Positions 6,590 to 15,488 of a stretch of DNA of 64,000 nt are shown piece after piece. The stretch is from Drancourtella massiliensis. Its GTDB lineage: Bacteria; Bacillota; Clostridia; Lachnospirales; Lachnospiraceae. Made by a program: the position numbers and the translations under genes. The notes under the pieces were generated by a model. That model was not told where the DNA came from. It saw only the letters and a program-made list of their open reading frames with translations, and searched no databases. Every line of letters begins with the position of its first letter. Position 1 is the stretch's first letter. The stretch is taken from NCBI RefSeq assembly GCF_016900655.1, contig NZ_JACJKH010000010.1:49244-113243 (forward strand), read 5' to 3'.

Positions 6590-9118
6590 ATGAAAGCACT
6601 GAAACTAAGGGAGAATTTTTACTGGACAGGAATTGTAGATGCCGATCTGCGTGTATTTGACATTATCATGTACACAGAATTTGGAACAACATACAATTCT
6701 TACGTTCTGAAAACAGGGGACAAGACCATCCTCTTCGAAACTGCAAAAGAGAAATTTTTCGATGATTATCTGGAGAAACTGAAAGAAATTACCGATGTGG
6801 AGAGCATTGACTATCTTGTTGTAGAGCACACCGAGCCGGACCATGCAGGCAGTGTGGAGCGGCTTCTGGATCTGAACCCGGGCATGAAAATCATCGCTAC
6901 AGGCTGCGCCCTTGGATTCCTGAAAGAGATCGTAAACAGAGACTTTACCGGAATTCCGGCAAGAGACAACATGACAATGAAGATCGGAGACCGTACGCTC
7001 CGTTTCCTCTTTGTACCGAACCTGCACTGGCCGGATACCATGTATACTTATATTGAAGAAGAACAGATTCTTGTTACCTGTGATTCCTTCGGATCCCATT
7101 ACGGATTTGACGATGTCCTGCTGAGCAAGGTGACAGACTGGGAAGGCTATATGAGAGCCACAAAATATTATTATGATAATATTATCGGGCCGTTCAAGCC
7201 GTTCATGTTAAAAGCACTGGAAAGAGTGCGCGAACTGGACATTTCCATGATCTGCACCGGACATGGACCGGTTATCGATGATAAGATTGACTTTATTCTG
7301 AATACCTACGAAGAATGGAGCACAGTAGTCAATCCAAATCCAAAGAAAACAGTGATCATGCCATATGTCAGCGCCTACGGATATACCAAATCCCTGGCGG
7401 AAAAGATTGCAGAAGGAATCCGTGCAAGCGGGGATATCGATGTGCGGGCTTATGATATGGTAGAGGCTGATCAGGCAAAAGTACTTGAAGAGCTTGGATT
7501 TGCGGACGGTATTCTGCTCGGGTCACCAACAATCGTAGGAGAAGCCCTGAAACCGATCTGGGATCTTACAACTTCCATCTTTGCGGGAACACACGGCGGA
7601 AAACTCGCCAGCGCATTCGGAAGCTATGGATGGAGCGGAGAGGCCGTACCGCATCTGATCGAAAGACTGAAACAGCTGAATATGAAGGTAACAGAAGGAT
7701 TCCGTGTACGGTTTAAACCAGACGAAAATCAGCTTCAGGATGCCTTTGATTACGGATTTAACTTCGGATGCCTTCTTCAGGAAAAAGAGAATCCAAAGAA
7801 GAAAAAAGGAGCAAGAACACTGGTAAAATGTCTTGTCTGCGGCGCTGTTTTTGATTCCTCCATTGACATCTGCCCGGTTTGCGGAGTAGGACCGGAAAAC
7901 TTTGTGGAAGTGGAGGCGGAAGAGAACGAATTTTCCAATGATACAAAGAATTTCTATATCATTCTCGGAAACGGAGCAGCAGGCCACTATGCAGCAGAAG
8001 CAATCCGGAAAAGAGACCGTACCGGAACCATTACGATGATTTCCAATGAACCTTACCGGACATACAACCGTCCGATGCTGACCAAATCCATCATGGCAGG
8101 TCTGAATGAAGAACAGATCGCAGTGGAAGACGCATCCTGGTACGAAGAAAATCATATTTACCAGATTCTTGGACACGAAGTAGTCAAAATCGATCCGGAA
8201 GCAAAAGAAGTACATCTGGATGACGGAAGCAAATATCATTATACAAAACTGATTTATGCACTGGGATCCGAATGTTTCATTCCGCCGATCAAAGGAGCGG
8301 ACAAAGACAGAGTCATTGCAATCCGGAGGCTTTCCGATACAAAGAAAGTAGCAGAGAAATTAAAAGAGACAAAACACGCAGTTGTCATCGGCGGAGGCGT
8401 TCTCGGCCTGGAGGCGGCATGGGAACTCAAAAAATCCAGATGCGAAGTGACAGTGCTGGAACTGGCACCGGTACTGATGGGACGCCAGCTTGATAAAACG
8501 GCAGGAGAAATGCTCAAGAAGATCAGCGAAGGACAGGGAATCCAGATCCACACCGGCGTACAGATCGAAGCCATCGAAGGCGGCGAAAAAGCAGAAGGCG
8601 TACGCCTCGCTGACGGCACCGTGATCCCGGCTGAACTCGTTATCGTATCCTGCGGCGTAAGAGCAAACACCGCACTTGCAAAAGAAGCAGGCATTGAGAC
8701 AGACCGAGCAGTGATTGTCAACGAGAAGATGGAAACAAACATTCCGGATATCTACGCATGCGGAGACTGCGCACAGTACGAAGGCATCAATTATGCCATC
8801 TGGCCGCAGGCAGTAGAAGAAGGAAAAACAGCCGGAGCACAGGCGGCAGGAGACGACAACACCTACAGCACCGTACCGGCAGCATTAAGCTTCCACGGCA
8901 TGAACACCGCCCTCTTCGCAGCAGGCGACAACGGACAAAATCCGGACCTCATCTACAAAACCGTAGAATACAAAGACGAAGGAAAAAAACAGTACCAGAA
9001 ATACTACTTCCTCAACAACCGCCTCTGCGGCGTCATCCTCATCGGAGACACCAGCCGCATGGCAGAAATGACCGAAGCATTAAAACATCACAGACAGTAT
9101 AAAGAAATAATTAAATAA
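6590..9118 (+). CDS. Class F flavodiiron protein (FDP-rubredoxin-NADH reductase fusion)
   Basis: 842-residue protein that reduces O2 (or NO) to water with electrons from NAD(P)H, all in one chain. Domains: metallo-beta-lactamase-like diiron core (1-250) with ligands His80-x-Glu82-x-Asp84-His85, His146, Asp165 and His225; flavodoxin FMN domain (about 255-400); rubredoxin with Cys414-x2-Cys417 and Cys428-x2-Cys431; FAD/NADH:rubredoxin oxidoreductase (455-842) with ILGNGAAG and VIGGGVLGLEAA dinucleotide folds and GDCAQYEG. This is the arrangement known as class F in anaerobic Clostridia, used for oxygen tolerance. The last third of the gene has a different base composition from the rest (see findings). 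It stands alone and ends at a REP-like hairpin. Confidence 0.95.
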   Translation: MKALKLRENFYWTGIVDADLRVFDIIMYTEFGTTYNSYVLKTGDKTILFETAKEKFFDDYLEKLKEITDVESIDYLVVEHTEPDHAGSVERLLDLNPGMKIIATGCALGFLKEIVNRDFTGIPARDNMTMKIGDRTLRFLFVPNLHWPDTMYTYIEEEQILVTCDSFGSHYGFDDVLLSKVTDWEGYMRATKYYYDNIIGPFKPFMLKALERVRELDISMICTGHGPVIDDKIDFILNTYEEWSTVVNPNPKKTVIMPYVSAYGYTKSLAEKIAEGIRASGDIDVRAYDMVEADQAKVLEELGFADGILLGSPTIVGEALKPIWDLTTSIFAGTHGGKLASAFGSYGWSGEAVPHLIERLKQLNMKVTEGFRVRFKPDENQLQDAFDYGFNFGCLLQEKENPKKKKGARTLVKCLVCGAVFDSSIDICPVCGVGPENFVEVEAEENEFSNDTKNFYIILGNGAAGHYAAEAIRKRDRTGTITMISNEPYRTYNRPMLTKSIMAGLNEEQIAVEDASWYEENHIYQILGHEVVKIDPEAKEVHLDDGSKYHYTKLIYALGSECFIPPIKGADKDRVIAIRRLSDTKKVAEKLKETKHAVVIGGGVLGLEAAWELKKSRCEVTVLELAPVLMGRQLDKTAGEMLKKISEGQGIQIHTGVQIEAIEGGEKAEGVRLADGTVIPAELVIVSCGVRANTALAKEAGIETDRAVIVNEKMETNIPDIYACGDCAQYEGINYAIWPQAVEEGKTAGAQAAGDDNTYSTVPAALSFHGMNTALFAAGDNGQNPDLIYKTVEYKDEGKKQYQKYYFLNNRLCGVILIGDTSRMAEMTEALKHHRQYKEIIK

Positions 9119-9124
9119 TGCTAA

Positions 9125-9166
9125 TTTTGGGGACGTGTTCCGATGCACCGGAACACGTCCCCAAAA
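9125..9166. repeat. REP-like palindrome copy 2
   Basis: Same 18-base arms as at 1656-1697 (9125-9142 and 9149-9166) with loop ATGCAC, a single-base change. It lies 6 bases after a stop codon between convergent genes and is followed by an A run, so it can terminate transcription from both sides. Confidence 0.88.
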
Positions 9167-9183
9167 AAATAACCAAAAAAACA

Positions 9184-10095
9184 TCAAATCAGCTTCTTTT
9201 TTTTGAATATAATGATGCATAGTATGATGATGAGAATGCAGAGTATGACGACGCTTCCATAGCCGTTGTCGAGCCCCGGCATGTTTTTGAAGTTCATTCC
9301 AAACCATCCGGTGATGAGGGTGAGCGGGAAGAAGATGGTGGAAATTACGGTCAGGAACTGCATGTTGTTGTTCTGCCGGGCATCGATCTGGGACTGGTAG
9401 GCTTCTTTAATCTGCTGTGCGTAATCCAACAGATGGTTTGTTTTACTCAGCAGCCGGTCGGCCCGGTCTCCGATCGTGCCAAAATACTTGAGATGCTTCT
9501 TGATAAAAAAGCCATTTTCATTCTCTTCAAGTGCGCGTCCAAGATCCATGATTTCATCATAATAGCTGCGGAATGTGAGCAGTTCGCGCCGCAGGGGAAT
9601 CAGTTCGTGCTGAAAGTTTTTTACTTTTTCCTGTATGACATCCTCTTCCATTTGAAATAGTCGTTTTTCATAATTGCTCAGAATTTCCGGATCCAGACTG
9701 ATAAACTCAGAAATATAATTATAGAGGAATCGTTCTTTTGTTTCACCCTGATGTGCTTTCTTCTGCTGTATTCGATATATCAGCCGGTCGGAGAATCCAT
9801 CATCATCTACGATTACGATATTATGACGATTGACAAAGAGGTAAATGCGGTATCTGCTTCCGAGGACATCTGCCAGTTTGGGAATGCAGAAAGTGCTTAC
9901 GAGACATTCCTGCTGGGTTTCCAGTTTGCAGAACCGGATTTTGGATAAGGAAATTTCATTTTCATATATGATATTTGCCTGCTCCAGAATATCCGGAGCA
10001 TGTTTGGAGTCTGTTACAAATATTGCAGGCTCCCGCGCTGTTTCCCATTCGGCAAATGGAATGGGAAGGAGTTGTTCTCCATATTGATAAATCAT
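9184..10095 (-). CDS. corA: CorA-family Mg2+/Co2+ transporter
   Basis: 303-residue divalent cation channel of the CorA family. The large cytoplasmic domain (1-240) is charged and helical. The C-terminus has two transmembrane helices (about 246-266 and 277-297) with the selectivity signature GMN in TGWFGMNFKNM between them, and ends with a Lys run (KKKK). This is the usual CorA layout at near-usual length. An AGGTGA ribosome site precedes ATG 10095. It is convergent with the flavodiiron gene. Mg versus Co or Zn preference is not predictable. Confidence 0.92.
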   Translation of the reverse strand: MIYQYGEQLLPIPFAEWETAREPAIFVTDSKHAPDILEQANIIYENEISLSKIRFCKLETQQECLVSTFCIPKLADVLGSRYRIYLFVNRHNIVIVDDDGFSDRLIYRIQQKKAHQGETKERFLYNYISEFISLDPEILSNYEKRLFQMEEDVIQEKVKNFQHELIPLRRELLTFRSYYDEIMDLGRALEENENGFFIKKHLKYFGTIGDRADRLLSKTNHLLDYAQQIKEAYQSQIDARQNNNMQFLTVISTIFFPLTLITGWFGMNFKNMPGLDNGYGSVVILCILIIILCIIIFKKKKLI

Positions 10096-10181
10096 AAAAT
10101 CACCTGTATTTCCTGTCTTGTTGTTTGATTATAAAAGTAACCTGTAAATAAAGTGCAAATATTATGTTAGATCTGTGTAAA

Positions 10182-11129
10182 TCATTCCGAATCCTGATCC
10201 GGCTGCGGGCGATGGCTCCGGTCTGCCATGGCCTTGATGGATGAGGCGTACTCGGAAGGTGTCATTCCGGTTACCTTTTTAAACTGCCTGGAAAAATAGT
10301 GGATGGAGGTGTAACCGAGTTTTTCTGATATCTGTGTAAAATTCATCTGTTCGGTGCGTATCAGTTCCTTTGCAGCTTCGATCTTCATATTGGAAAAGTA
10401 TTCGATGATGCCAAGACCGGATTTTTTGCTGAATATTTTCTGGAGCTGAGATCTCCCGATCAGATTGTCTTTGCAGATTGTTTCGATTGTGACCCGCCCG
10501 GAAAGGTGCTGGCCGAGGTAGGCAACGACCCGGTTAAAGACCTCTGTATCGATATTTTCTTTCATGGTCTTGTCCGGCTTGTCCGGCTTGTCCGGCTTTT
10601 CGTCTGCCGGGGTGGAAAGATCGGAATATTTCCGGTAGAAATAGATCATCAGTTCCTCCAGATAAAGCTGAATCAGCTGGCCGGAAGCAGGAGGCTGAGA
10701 AGACTTTGGACGGAGCACTGTCTGATATGGATCGTCAAGCCGGCCCTCCAGAAAATTGCCGGCTTCTGTAATGATCCGGGCGAGCAGGCTCCTGGCAAAA
10801 TCGTCGGTTCGTAAAATCTTTTTCCGGAAAAAGTTCATTATCGGGCTTTTTGAGGAAAAGGAGATGACGATCAGATTTGGCGCAATACTTCCATTTGCCT
10901 TTACCCAGTGAAATTCATTCGGCTCGTGAAAAGCAATGTCCCCCTTTTTCAGTGTGTAGATCTGATCACCGGCGCCGATGGTGACTTCCCCTTTATCCAC
11001 ACAGACAAATTCCCAGAAATTATGAGATTCTCCAGGAAAAGAAAAAGTACTCATGTATTCAAAATAATGAAGGGAAAATAACTGGTCAATAAGTAGTTCT
11101 TTTCGAAAAGAAATTCCTTTATATGTCAT
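10182..11129 (-). CDS. AraC-family regulator with cupin sensor domain (copy 1)
   Basis: Transcription factor with an N-terminal cupin ligand domain (FWEFVCVDKGEVTIGAGDQIY, FHEPNEFHWV) and C-terminal double helix-turn-helix (about 205-305: ETICKDNLIGRSQLQKIFSK and FTQISEKLGYTSIHYFSRQF, the AraC signature). Start set at the ATG of MTYKG because AAGG lies 11 bases before it and the paralogue at 14514-15449 starts at the same residue. The linker carries a (KPD)n repeat from three perfect 9-base repeats. It is divergent from the GalNAc/LNB-type cassette it probably controls. Confidence 0.9.
   Translation of the reverse strand: MTYKGISFRKELLIDQLFSLHYFEYMSTFSFPGESHNFWEFVCVDKGEVTIGAGDQIYTLKKGDIAFHEPNEFHWVKANGSIAPNLIVISFSSKSPIMNFFRKKILRTDDFARSLLARIITEAGNFLEGRLDDPYQTVLRPKSSQPPASGQLIQLYLEELMIYFYRKYSDLSTPADEKPDKPDKPDKTMKENIDTEVFNRVVAYLGQHLSGRVTIETICKDNLIGRSQLQKIFSKKSGLGIIEYFSNMKIEAAKELIRTEQMNFTQISEKLGYTSIHYFSRQFKKVTGMTPSEYASSIKAMADRSHRPQPDQDSE
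10569..10595. repeat. Three tandem 9-base repeats in the AraC linker
   Basis: Three perfect copies of CTTGTCCGG in a row. On the coding strand they read as a repeated Lys-Pro-Asp tripeptide in the linker between the sensor and DNA-binding domains. Length changes by slippage would stay in frame. Confidence 0.9.
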
Positions 11130-11348
11130 CGCATCCATCGCCTTTCTAATTATCATACGCTATCGGTTTCTTCTTGTCTCCATCATAGCCCATTCCGGTA
11201 TAAAATGTCAAAGTAAAAATGCAGATTGTACAAATGAAATCAAATATCAGACAAAGATTTTTCCTCGGTTTTATCATACAATGATGTCAGAAACAAAAAG
11301 CGTGAAGAGGAACGGAAAAGTTCTGAAAAAAATAAGGAGGTTTCGGAT

Positions 11349-12275
11349 ATGAAAAAACCAGTTTTAGTAATTATGGCAGCAGGAATGGGAAGCAGATACG
11401 GCGGATTAAAGCAGATCGACCCTGTTGATAAAGAAGGACACATTATCATGGATTTCTCTATCTTTGATGCGAAGCGTGCAGGATTTGAGAAAGTCGTATT
11501 TATTATTAAAAAAGAGAACGAAGCTGATTTTAAAGAGGCAGTAGGAAAGAGAATGGAAGAGATCATGGATGTTGCGTATGTATTCCAGGATCTGAATAAC
11601 ATTCCGGAGGGCTTCGAGGTGCCGGAAGGACGCGTGAAACCTTGGGGTACTGCACATGCTGTTTTAAGCGCCATCGATGAAGTGGACGGACCGTTCGCGG
11701 TTATCAATGCGGACGACTACTACGGACGCCATGCGTTTGAAGTGATTTACAACTATCTGACAACACACGAAGATGACGATAAATACCGTTACACGATGGT
11801 TGGTTACCGTCTGAAAAATACAGTTACAGACAATGGCCACGTGGCACGAGGAATCTGCGAGCTGGATGAGAACAAACAGCTTGTTGCAATTAATGAAAGA
11901 ACACGCATCGAGAAGAGAGACGGAGGCATCGCCTACTCTGAAGATGATGGGGAAACATGGGTATCTGTAGATCCGGACACGCTTGTATCCATGAATATGT
12001 GGGGATTCACAAGAAGTATTCTGGACGAGATCAAGGCAGGATTCCCGGCATTCCTTGAGAGTGGCCTGAAAGAAAACCCGATGAAGTGCGAATACTTCCT
12101 CCCGGCTGTTGTAAGCAAACTGCTTGGAGAAGAACGTGCAACAGTAACTGTTCTGGAATCGGAAGACAAATGGTACGGTGTAACTTATAAGGAAGACAAA
12201 CCGGTTGTTGTAGCTGCCATTCAGGCACTTAAAGACGCAGGAGTATATCCGCAGAAATTATGGGAGGACAAATAG
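11349..12275 (+). CDS. Sugar-1-phosphate nucleotidyltransferase
   Basis: 308-residue nucleotidyltransferase that joins a sugar 1-phosphate to a nucleoside triphosphate, releasing pyrophosphate. The N-terminal signature VLVIMAAGMGSRYGGLKQ is the NTP-binding glycine-rich loop, and ADDYYG is the metal/substrate Asp motif. It starts a three-gene operon with an N-acetylhexosamine kinase and a 4-epimerase, so its substrate is most likely GalNAc-1-P or GlcNAc-1-P (or Gal-1-P), replacing the GalT-type LnpC of bifidobacteria. This role is inferred from context. AAGGAGG at 11334-11340 gives the start. Confidence 0.85.
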   Translation: MKKPVLVIMAAGMGSRYGGLKQIDPVDKEGHIIMDFSIFDAKRAGFEKVVFIIKKENEADFKEAVGKRMEEIMDVAYVFQDLNNIPEGFEVPEGRVKPWGTAHAVLSAIDEVDGPFAVINADDYYGRHAFEVIYNYLTTHEDDDKYRYTMVGYRLKNTVTDNGHVARGICELDENKQLVAINERTRIEKRDGGIAYSEDDGETWVSVDPDTLVSMNMWGFTRSILDEIKAGFPAFLESGLKENPMKCEYFLPAVVSKLLGEERATVTVLESEDKWYGVTYKEDKPVVVAAIQALKDAGVYPQKLWEDK

Positions 12276-12277
12276 AG

Positions 12278-13393
12278 ATGGCGCGTGTAAATAAAGTACA
12301 GATCGATGAAGCGATTGCAAATTTTCAATACGAAGGAATGCTGATTGATGAAAGACCGTACGGAAACGGACATATCAATGATACATTTCTTCTGACATTT
12401 GAGATTGCAGAGATGGGAAAGATCAAAGTGATTCTTCAGAGAATGAATAAAGAAGTATTCACAGACCCGGTAGCTCTGATGGAAAATATTATCGGAGTAA
12501 CATCCTATCTGAGAAAGAAGATCATTGAAAACGGCGGAGATCCGGACAGAGAGACACTTAATGTTATTCCGGCCGTAGACGGTAAGCCGTACTTTGTTGA
12601 CTATAAAGGAGAATACTGGCGTTCCTACAAATTTATCACAGATGCTTCCAGCTACGATCAGGTAGAAAAACCGGAAGACTTTTACCAGAGTGCATATGCA
12701 TTCGGAAACTTCCAGAGACTTCTGGCGGATTATCCGGCAGACAGCCTGCATGAGACAATCAAAGGCTTCCATGATACAAAAGCAAGATTTGAAACATTTA
12801 AAAGGGCGGTAGAGGCGGATGTCTGCGGACGCGCAAAATATGTACAGGATGAAATCAATTTTGTTCTGGAACATGAGGACGTGGCAAATGTATTCGGAGA
12901 ACTTCTGGAAAAGGGAGAAATTCCGCTTCGTGTTACACATAATGATACAAAGTTAAATAACGTTATGATTGACAACCTGACCGGAAAGGGCATCTGCGTC
13001 ATCGACCTTGATACAGTAATGCCGGGTCTTGCGATGCATGACTTTGGTGATTCCATTCGTTTTGGTGCAAGTACAGCGGCAGAGGATGAACAGGATTTAA
13101 GCAAAGTATCCTGTGATATGAATCTGTTCGACGTATATGTAAACGGATATCTGGAAGGATGCGGCGGCAAGCTCACTCCAAGAGAAGTTGAGCTGCTTCC
13201 GATGGGTGCCAAAGTGATGACATTCGAGTGCGGTATGCGGTTCCTGACAGACTATCTCGAAGGCGATCATTATTTCAAGATCCACAGAGAAAACCACAAT
13301 CTGGACAGATGCAGAACACAGTTTACACTGGTCAAGGATATGGAAGCAAAGTGGGATACAATGAACGAAATCGTGAAAAAGTATCAAAAATAG
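12278..13393 (+). CDS. nahK: N-acetylhexosamine 1-kinase-like phosphotransferase
   Basis: 371-residue APH-fold kinase, predicted to phosphorylate GalNAc and GlcNAc at C1 with ATP, as NahK/LnpB does in the lacto-N-biose/galacto-N-biose pathway. Visible motifs: the YGNGHINDTF nucleotide loop (28-37), the catalytic loop VTHNDTKLNNVMID with base Asp and Asn, and the metal motif VIDLDTVMPG followed by HDFGDSIRFGA. Start at ATG 12278, nine bases after GGGAGGA; an earlier ATG at 12260 lies before this ribosome site and inside the previous gene. Neighbours (nucleotidyltransferase, galE) support the assignment. Confidence 0.87.
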   Translation: MARVNKVQIDEAIANFQYEGMLIDERPYGNGHINDTFLLTFEIAEMGKIKVILQRMNKEVFTDPVALMENIIGVTSYLRKKIIENGGDPDRETLNVIPAVDGKPYFVDYKGEYWRSYKFITDASSYDQVEKPEDFYQSAYAFGNFQRLLADYPADSLHETIKGFHDTKARFETFKRAVEADVCGRAKYVQDEINFVLEHEDVANVFGELLEKGEIPLRVTHNDTKLNNVMIDNLTGKGICVIDLDTVMPGLAMHDFGDSIRFGASTAAEDEQDLSKVSCDMNLFDVYVNGYLEGCGGKLTPREVELLPMGAKVMTFECGMRFLTDYLEGDHYFKIHRENHNLDRCRTQFTLVKDMEAKWDTMNEIVKKYQK

Positions 13394-13459
13394 TGAAAAG
13401 TGTGATATAATCAACCTGATAATGTAAGAAATGAATCAATTTATCAAGGAGGAAAAGGC

Positions 13460-14482
13460 ATGTCTATTTTAGTAACAGGAGGGGCGGGCTTTATTGGAAG
13501 CCATACCTGTGTGGAGCTCTTAAATGCAGGATATGAAGTAGTTATTGTGGACAATTTATATAACTCTTCTAAAGAAGCTCTGAAAAGAGTGGAGGAGATC
13601 ACAGGAAAAACTGTGAAATTCTATGAAGCAGACATCCGCGACAAAGAGGCAATGAATGAAATTTTCGATAAAGAAGCAGATATCGAATCTGTTATTCATT
13701 TTGCAGGACTCAAAGCAGTAGGAGAATCTGTTGTAAAACCGATCGAATACTATGATAATAATATTGCCGGTACACTTGTGCTGTGTGATGTTATGAGAAA
13801 TCACGGCGTGAAGAATATTATTTTCAGCTCTTCTGCAACGGTTTACGGAGATCCGGCATTTATCCCGATCACAGAAGAATGCCCGAAAGGAACATGTACC
13901 AACCCATACGGCTGGACAAAATGGATGTTAGAGCAGATCCTGACGGATTTACATACAGCAGATCCGGAATGGAACGTGGTACTGCTCCGCTACTTCAATC
14001 CGATCGGTGCGCATAAGAGCGGAAAAATCGGCGAGGATCCGAAAGGAATCCCGAACAACCTGATCCCGTACATTACTCAGGTTGCTATCGGCAAATTAGA
14101 GAAACTCGGCGTATTCGGAAATGATTACGATACTCATGACGGCACAGGAGTGCGCGATTACATCCACGTTGTAGACCTTGCTATTGGACATGTACGCGCT
14201 GTAGAAAAGCTGAAAGAAAAAGCGGGCGTATCCGTATACAACCTGGGAACAGGAAATGGATATTCCGTACTTGACATGGTAAAAGCATTCAGCAAGGCAT
14301 GCGGAAAAGAAATCCCTTACGAGATTAAACCGCGCCGTGCAGGAGACATTGCAACCTGTTACTGTGACGCTACAAAGGCGAAGAATGAACTGCACTGGGT
14401 AGCAGAACGCGGACTGGAAGAAATGTGCGAAGACTCCTGGAGATGGCAGAGCCAGAATCCGGATGGATATGGAGATAAATAA
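13460..14482 (+). CDS. galE: UDP-glucose/UDP-N-acetylglucosamine 4-epimerase
   Basis: 340-residue extended SDR that interconverts UDP-Glc/UDP-Gal and probably UDP-GlcNAc/UDP-GalNAc. NAD motif GGAGFIG (7-13), catalytic Ser124/125, Tyr150 and Lys154 (NPYGWTKWM). The residue aligned with Tyr299 of E. coli GalE, the pocket gatekeeper, is Cys300 here ([13 protein letters not shown]); a small residue at that place is known to admit N-acetylated sugars. It is the last gene of the kinase-nucleotidyltransferase operon, consistent with conversion of UDP-GalNAc to UDP-GlcNAc. An AAGGAGG site lies 6 bases before the start. Confidence 0.95.
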   Translation: MSILVTGGAGFIGSHTCVELLNAGYEVVIVDNLYNSSKEALKRVEEITGKTVKFYEADIRDKEAMNEIFDKEADIESVIHFAGLKAVGESVVKPIEYYDNNIAGTLVLCDVMRNHGVKNIIFSSSATVYGDPAFIPITEECPKGTCTNPYGWTKWMLEQILTDLHTADPEWNVVLLRYFNPIGAHKSGKIGEDPKGIPNNLIPYITQVAIGKLEKLGVFGNDYDTHDGTGVRDYIHVVDLAIGHVRAVEKLKEKAGVSVYNLGTGNGYSVLDMVKAFSKACGKEIPYEIKPRRAGDIATCYCDATKAKNELHWVAERGLEEMCEDSWRWQSQNPDGYGDK

Positions 14483-14502
14483 TATAAAAATGGGAAAAAC
14501 AG

Positions 14503-14530
14503 CAGGGAGAAACTTAAATGTTTCTCCCTG
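14503..14530. terminator. Bidirectional terminator overlapping the AraC 3' end
   Basis: CAGGGAGAAAC (14503-14513) pairs perfectly with GTTTCTCCCTG (14520-14530), loop TTAAAT. The stop codon of the convergent AraC gene lies in the loop, so the hairpin is partly coding. Confidence 0.75.
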
Positions 14531-15449
14531 TATCTTCTCTTCGAAGTGACCGGCTGATGCCTTTGACGGAGGATGAATACTCCAACGGGGACATTCCGGT
14601 TGCTTTTTTAAATTGTTTGGAAAAATACTGCAGCGAGCTGTAGGAAAGAAAATATGCAATTTCTGTAAAATTCATCGTACCATCACGAATAATATCCTTG
14701 GCACGTTCGATTTTCATATTGTTAAAATATTCAATAACGCCGCAGCCTTTTTCTTTGTGAAACAGGGACTGCAGGGCAGAACGGCTTAGAGAATGTGCCT
14801 CACAGATATCTGAGATTGTAAGCTGTTCGCAGATGTGAAATTCCATATATTCAATGATTTTTTCTATACGTTCACTCTTATTCATTACGCGTTCTGGAGA
14901 AATCTTTGGCACCGGGTTTTGCGGAGAAACATTTTGGGTGTTGGCGTGATTCCTTGCAACGGTAATCAGGAAAAACTCCAGATAAAGAAGAATCAGCTGT
15001 TCAGAGCCGAACGGTGTATTGGGGCGCAGTTTGACCTGTTCGATGGATGGAAGGTTCATCGGAGTGGCAAGTGTTTCGCGTGCAATGCTGATCAATTTGG
15101 ATATGAGGGTACGTTCTTCCATTGTCAAAGTACAACGCTTCTGCCTGAATATCTGCATAGCAGAAGAGTGGGTAACGAATGATACGGCAACAAGATTCGG
15201 AGATGTATTGCCGACAGATTCGATTGCATGAAATTCGTTTGGCTCGTGGAAGATGATATCACCCGCATGAAGAAGATACTGTTCCTCACCGGCCTGGATC
15301 CGGACACTTCCCTTGTCTACATAGGCAAATTCCCAGAAATCATGAGCTTCGCCATGAAAAATAAAATCCCGTATGTATTCAAAATAATGTATGGTAATAA
15401 TGGAATTAATGACAATTTCTCTTTTTAAATGTGTTTTTACATAGGTCAT
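14514..15449 (-). CDS. AraC-family regulator with cupin sensor domain (copy 2)
   Basis: 311-residue paralogue of the regulator at 10182-11129, colinear from the first residue (MTYVKTHLKRE; HYFEYI; HDFWEFAYVDKG; FHEPNEFHAIES). The cupin sensor domain occupies about 1-130, and the C-terminal HTH pair (about 195-300) has ICEAHSLSRSALQSLFHKE and FTEIAYFLSYSSLQYFSKQF. It lacks the KPD repeat. It is divergent from the GH129-type gene and faces two 11-base direct repeats 21 bases apart, the usual AraC-family operator geometry. Probable activator of the alpha-GalNAcase/transport region. Confidence 0.92.
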   Translation of the reverse strand: MTYVKTHLKREIVINSIITIHYFEYIRDFIFHGEAHDFWEFAYVDKGSVRIQAGEEQYLLHAGDIIFHEPNEFHAIESVGNTSPNLVAVSFVTHSSAMQIFRQKRCTLTMEERTLISKLISIARETLATPMNLPSIEQVKLRPNTPFGSEQLILLYLEFFLITVARNHANTQNVSPQNPVPKISPERVMNKSERIEKIIEYMEFHICEQLTISDICEAHSLSRSALQSLFHKEKGCGVIEYFNNMKIERAKDIIRDGTMNFTEIAYFLSYSSLQYFSKQFKKATGMSPLEYSSSVKGISRSLRREDTGRNI

Positions 15450-15488
15450 GAAGCTGCCTCCTTTTCGTTATTGTAGCAGAATATGGAT

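Noticed and set aside
10569..10595. Tandem repeats as a CRISPR array
   Set aside because: Nine-base units without spacers inside a coding linker.
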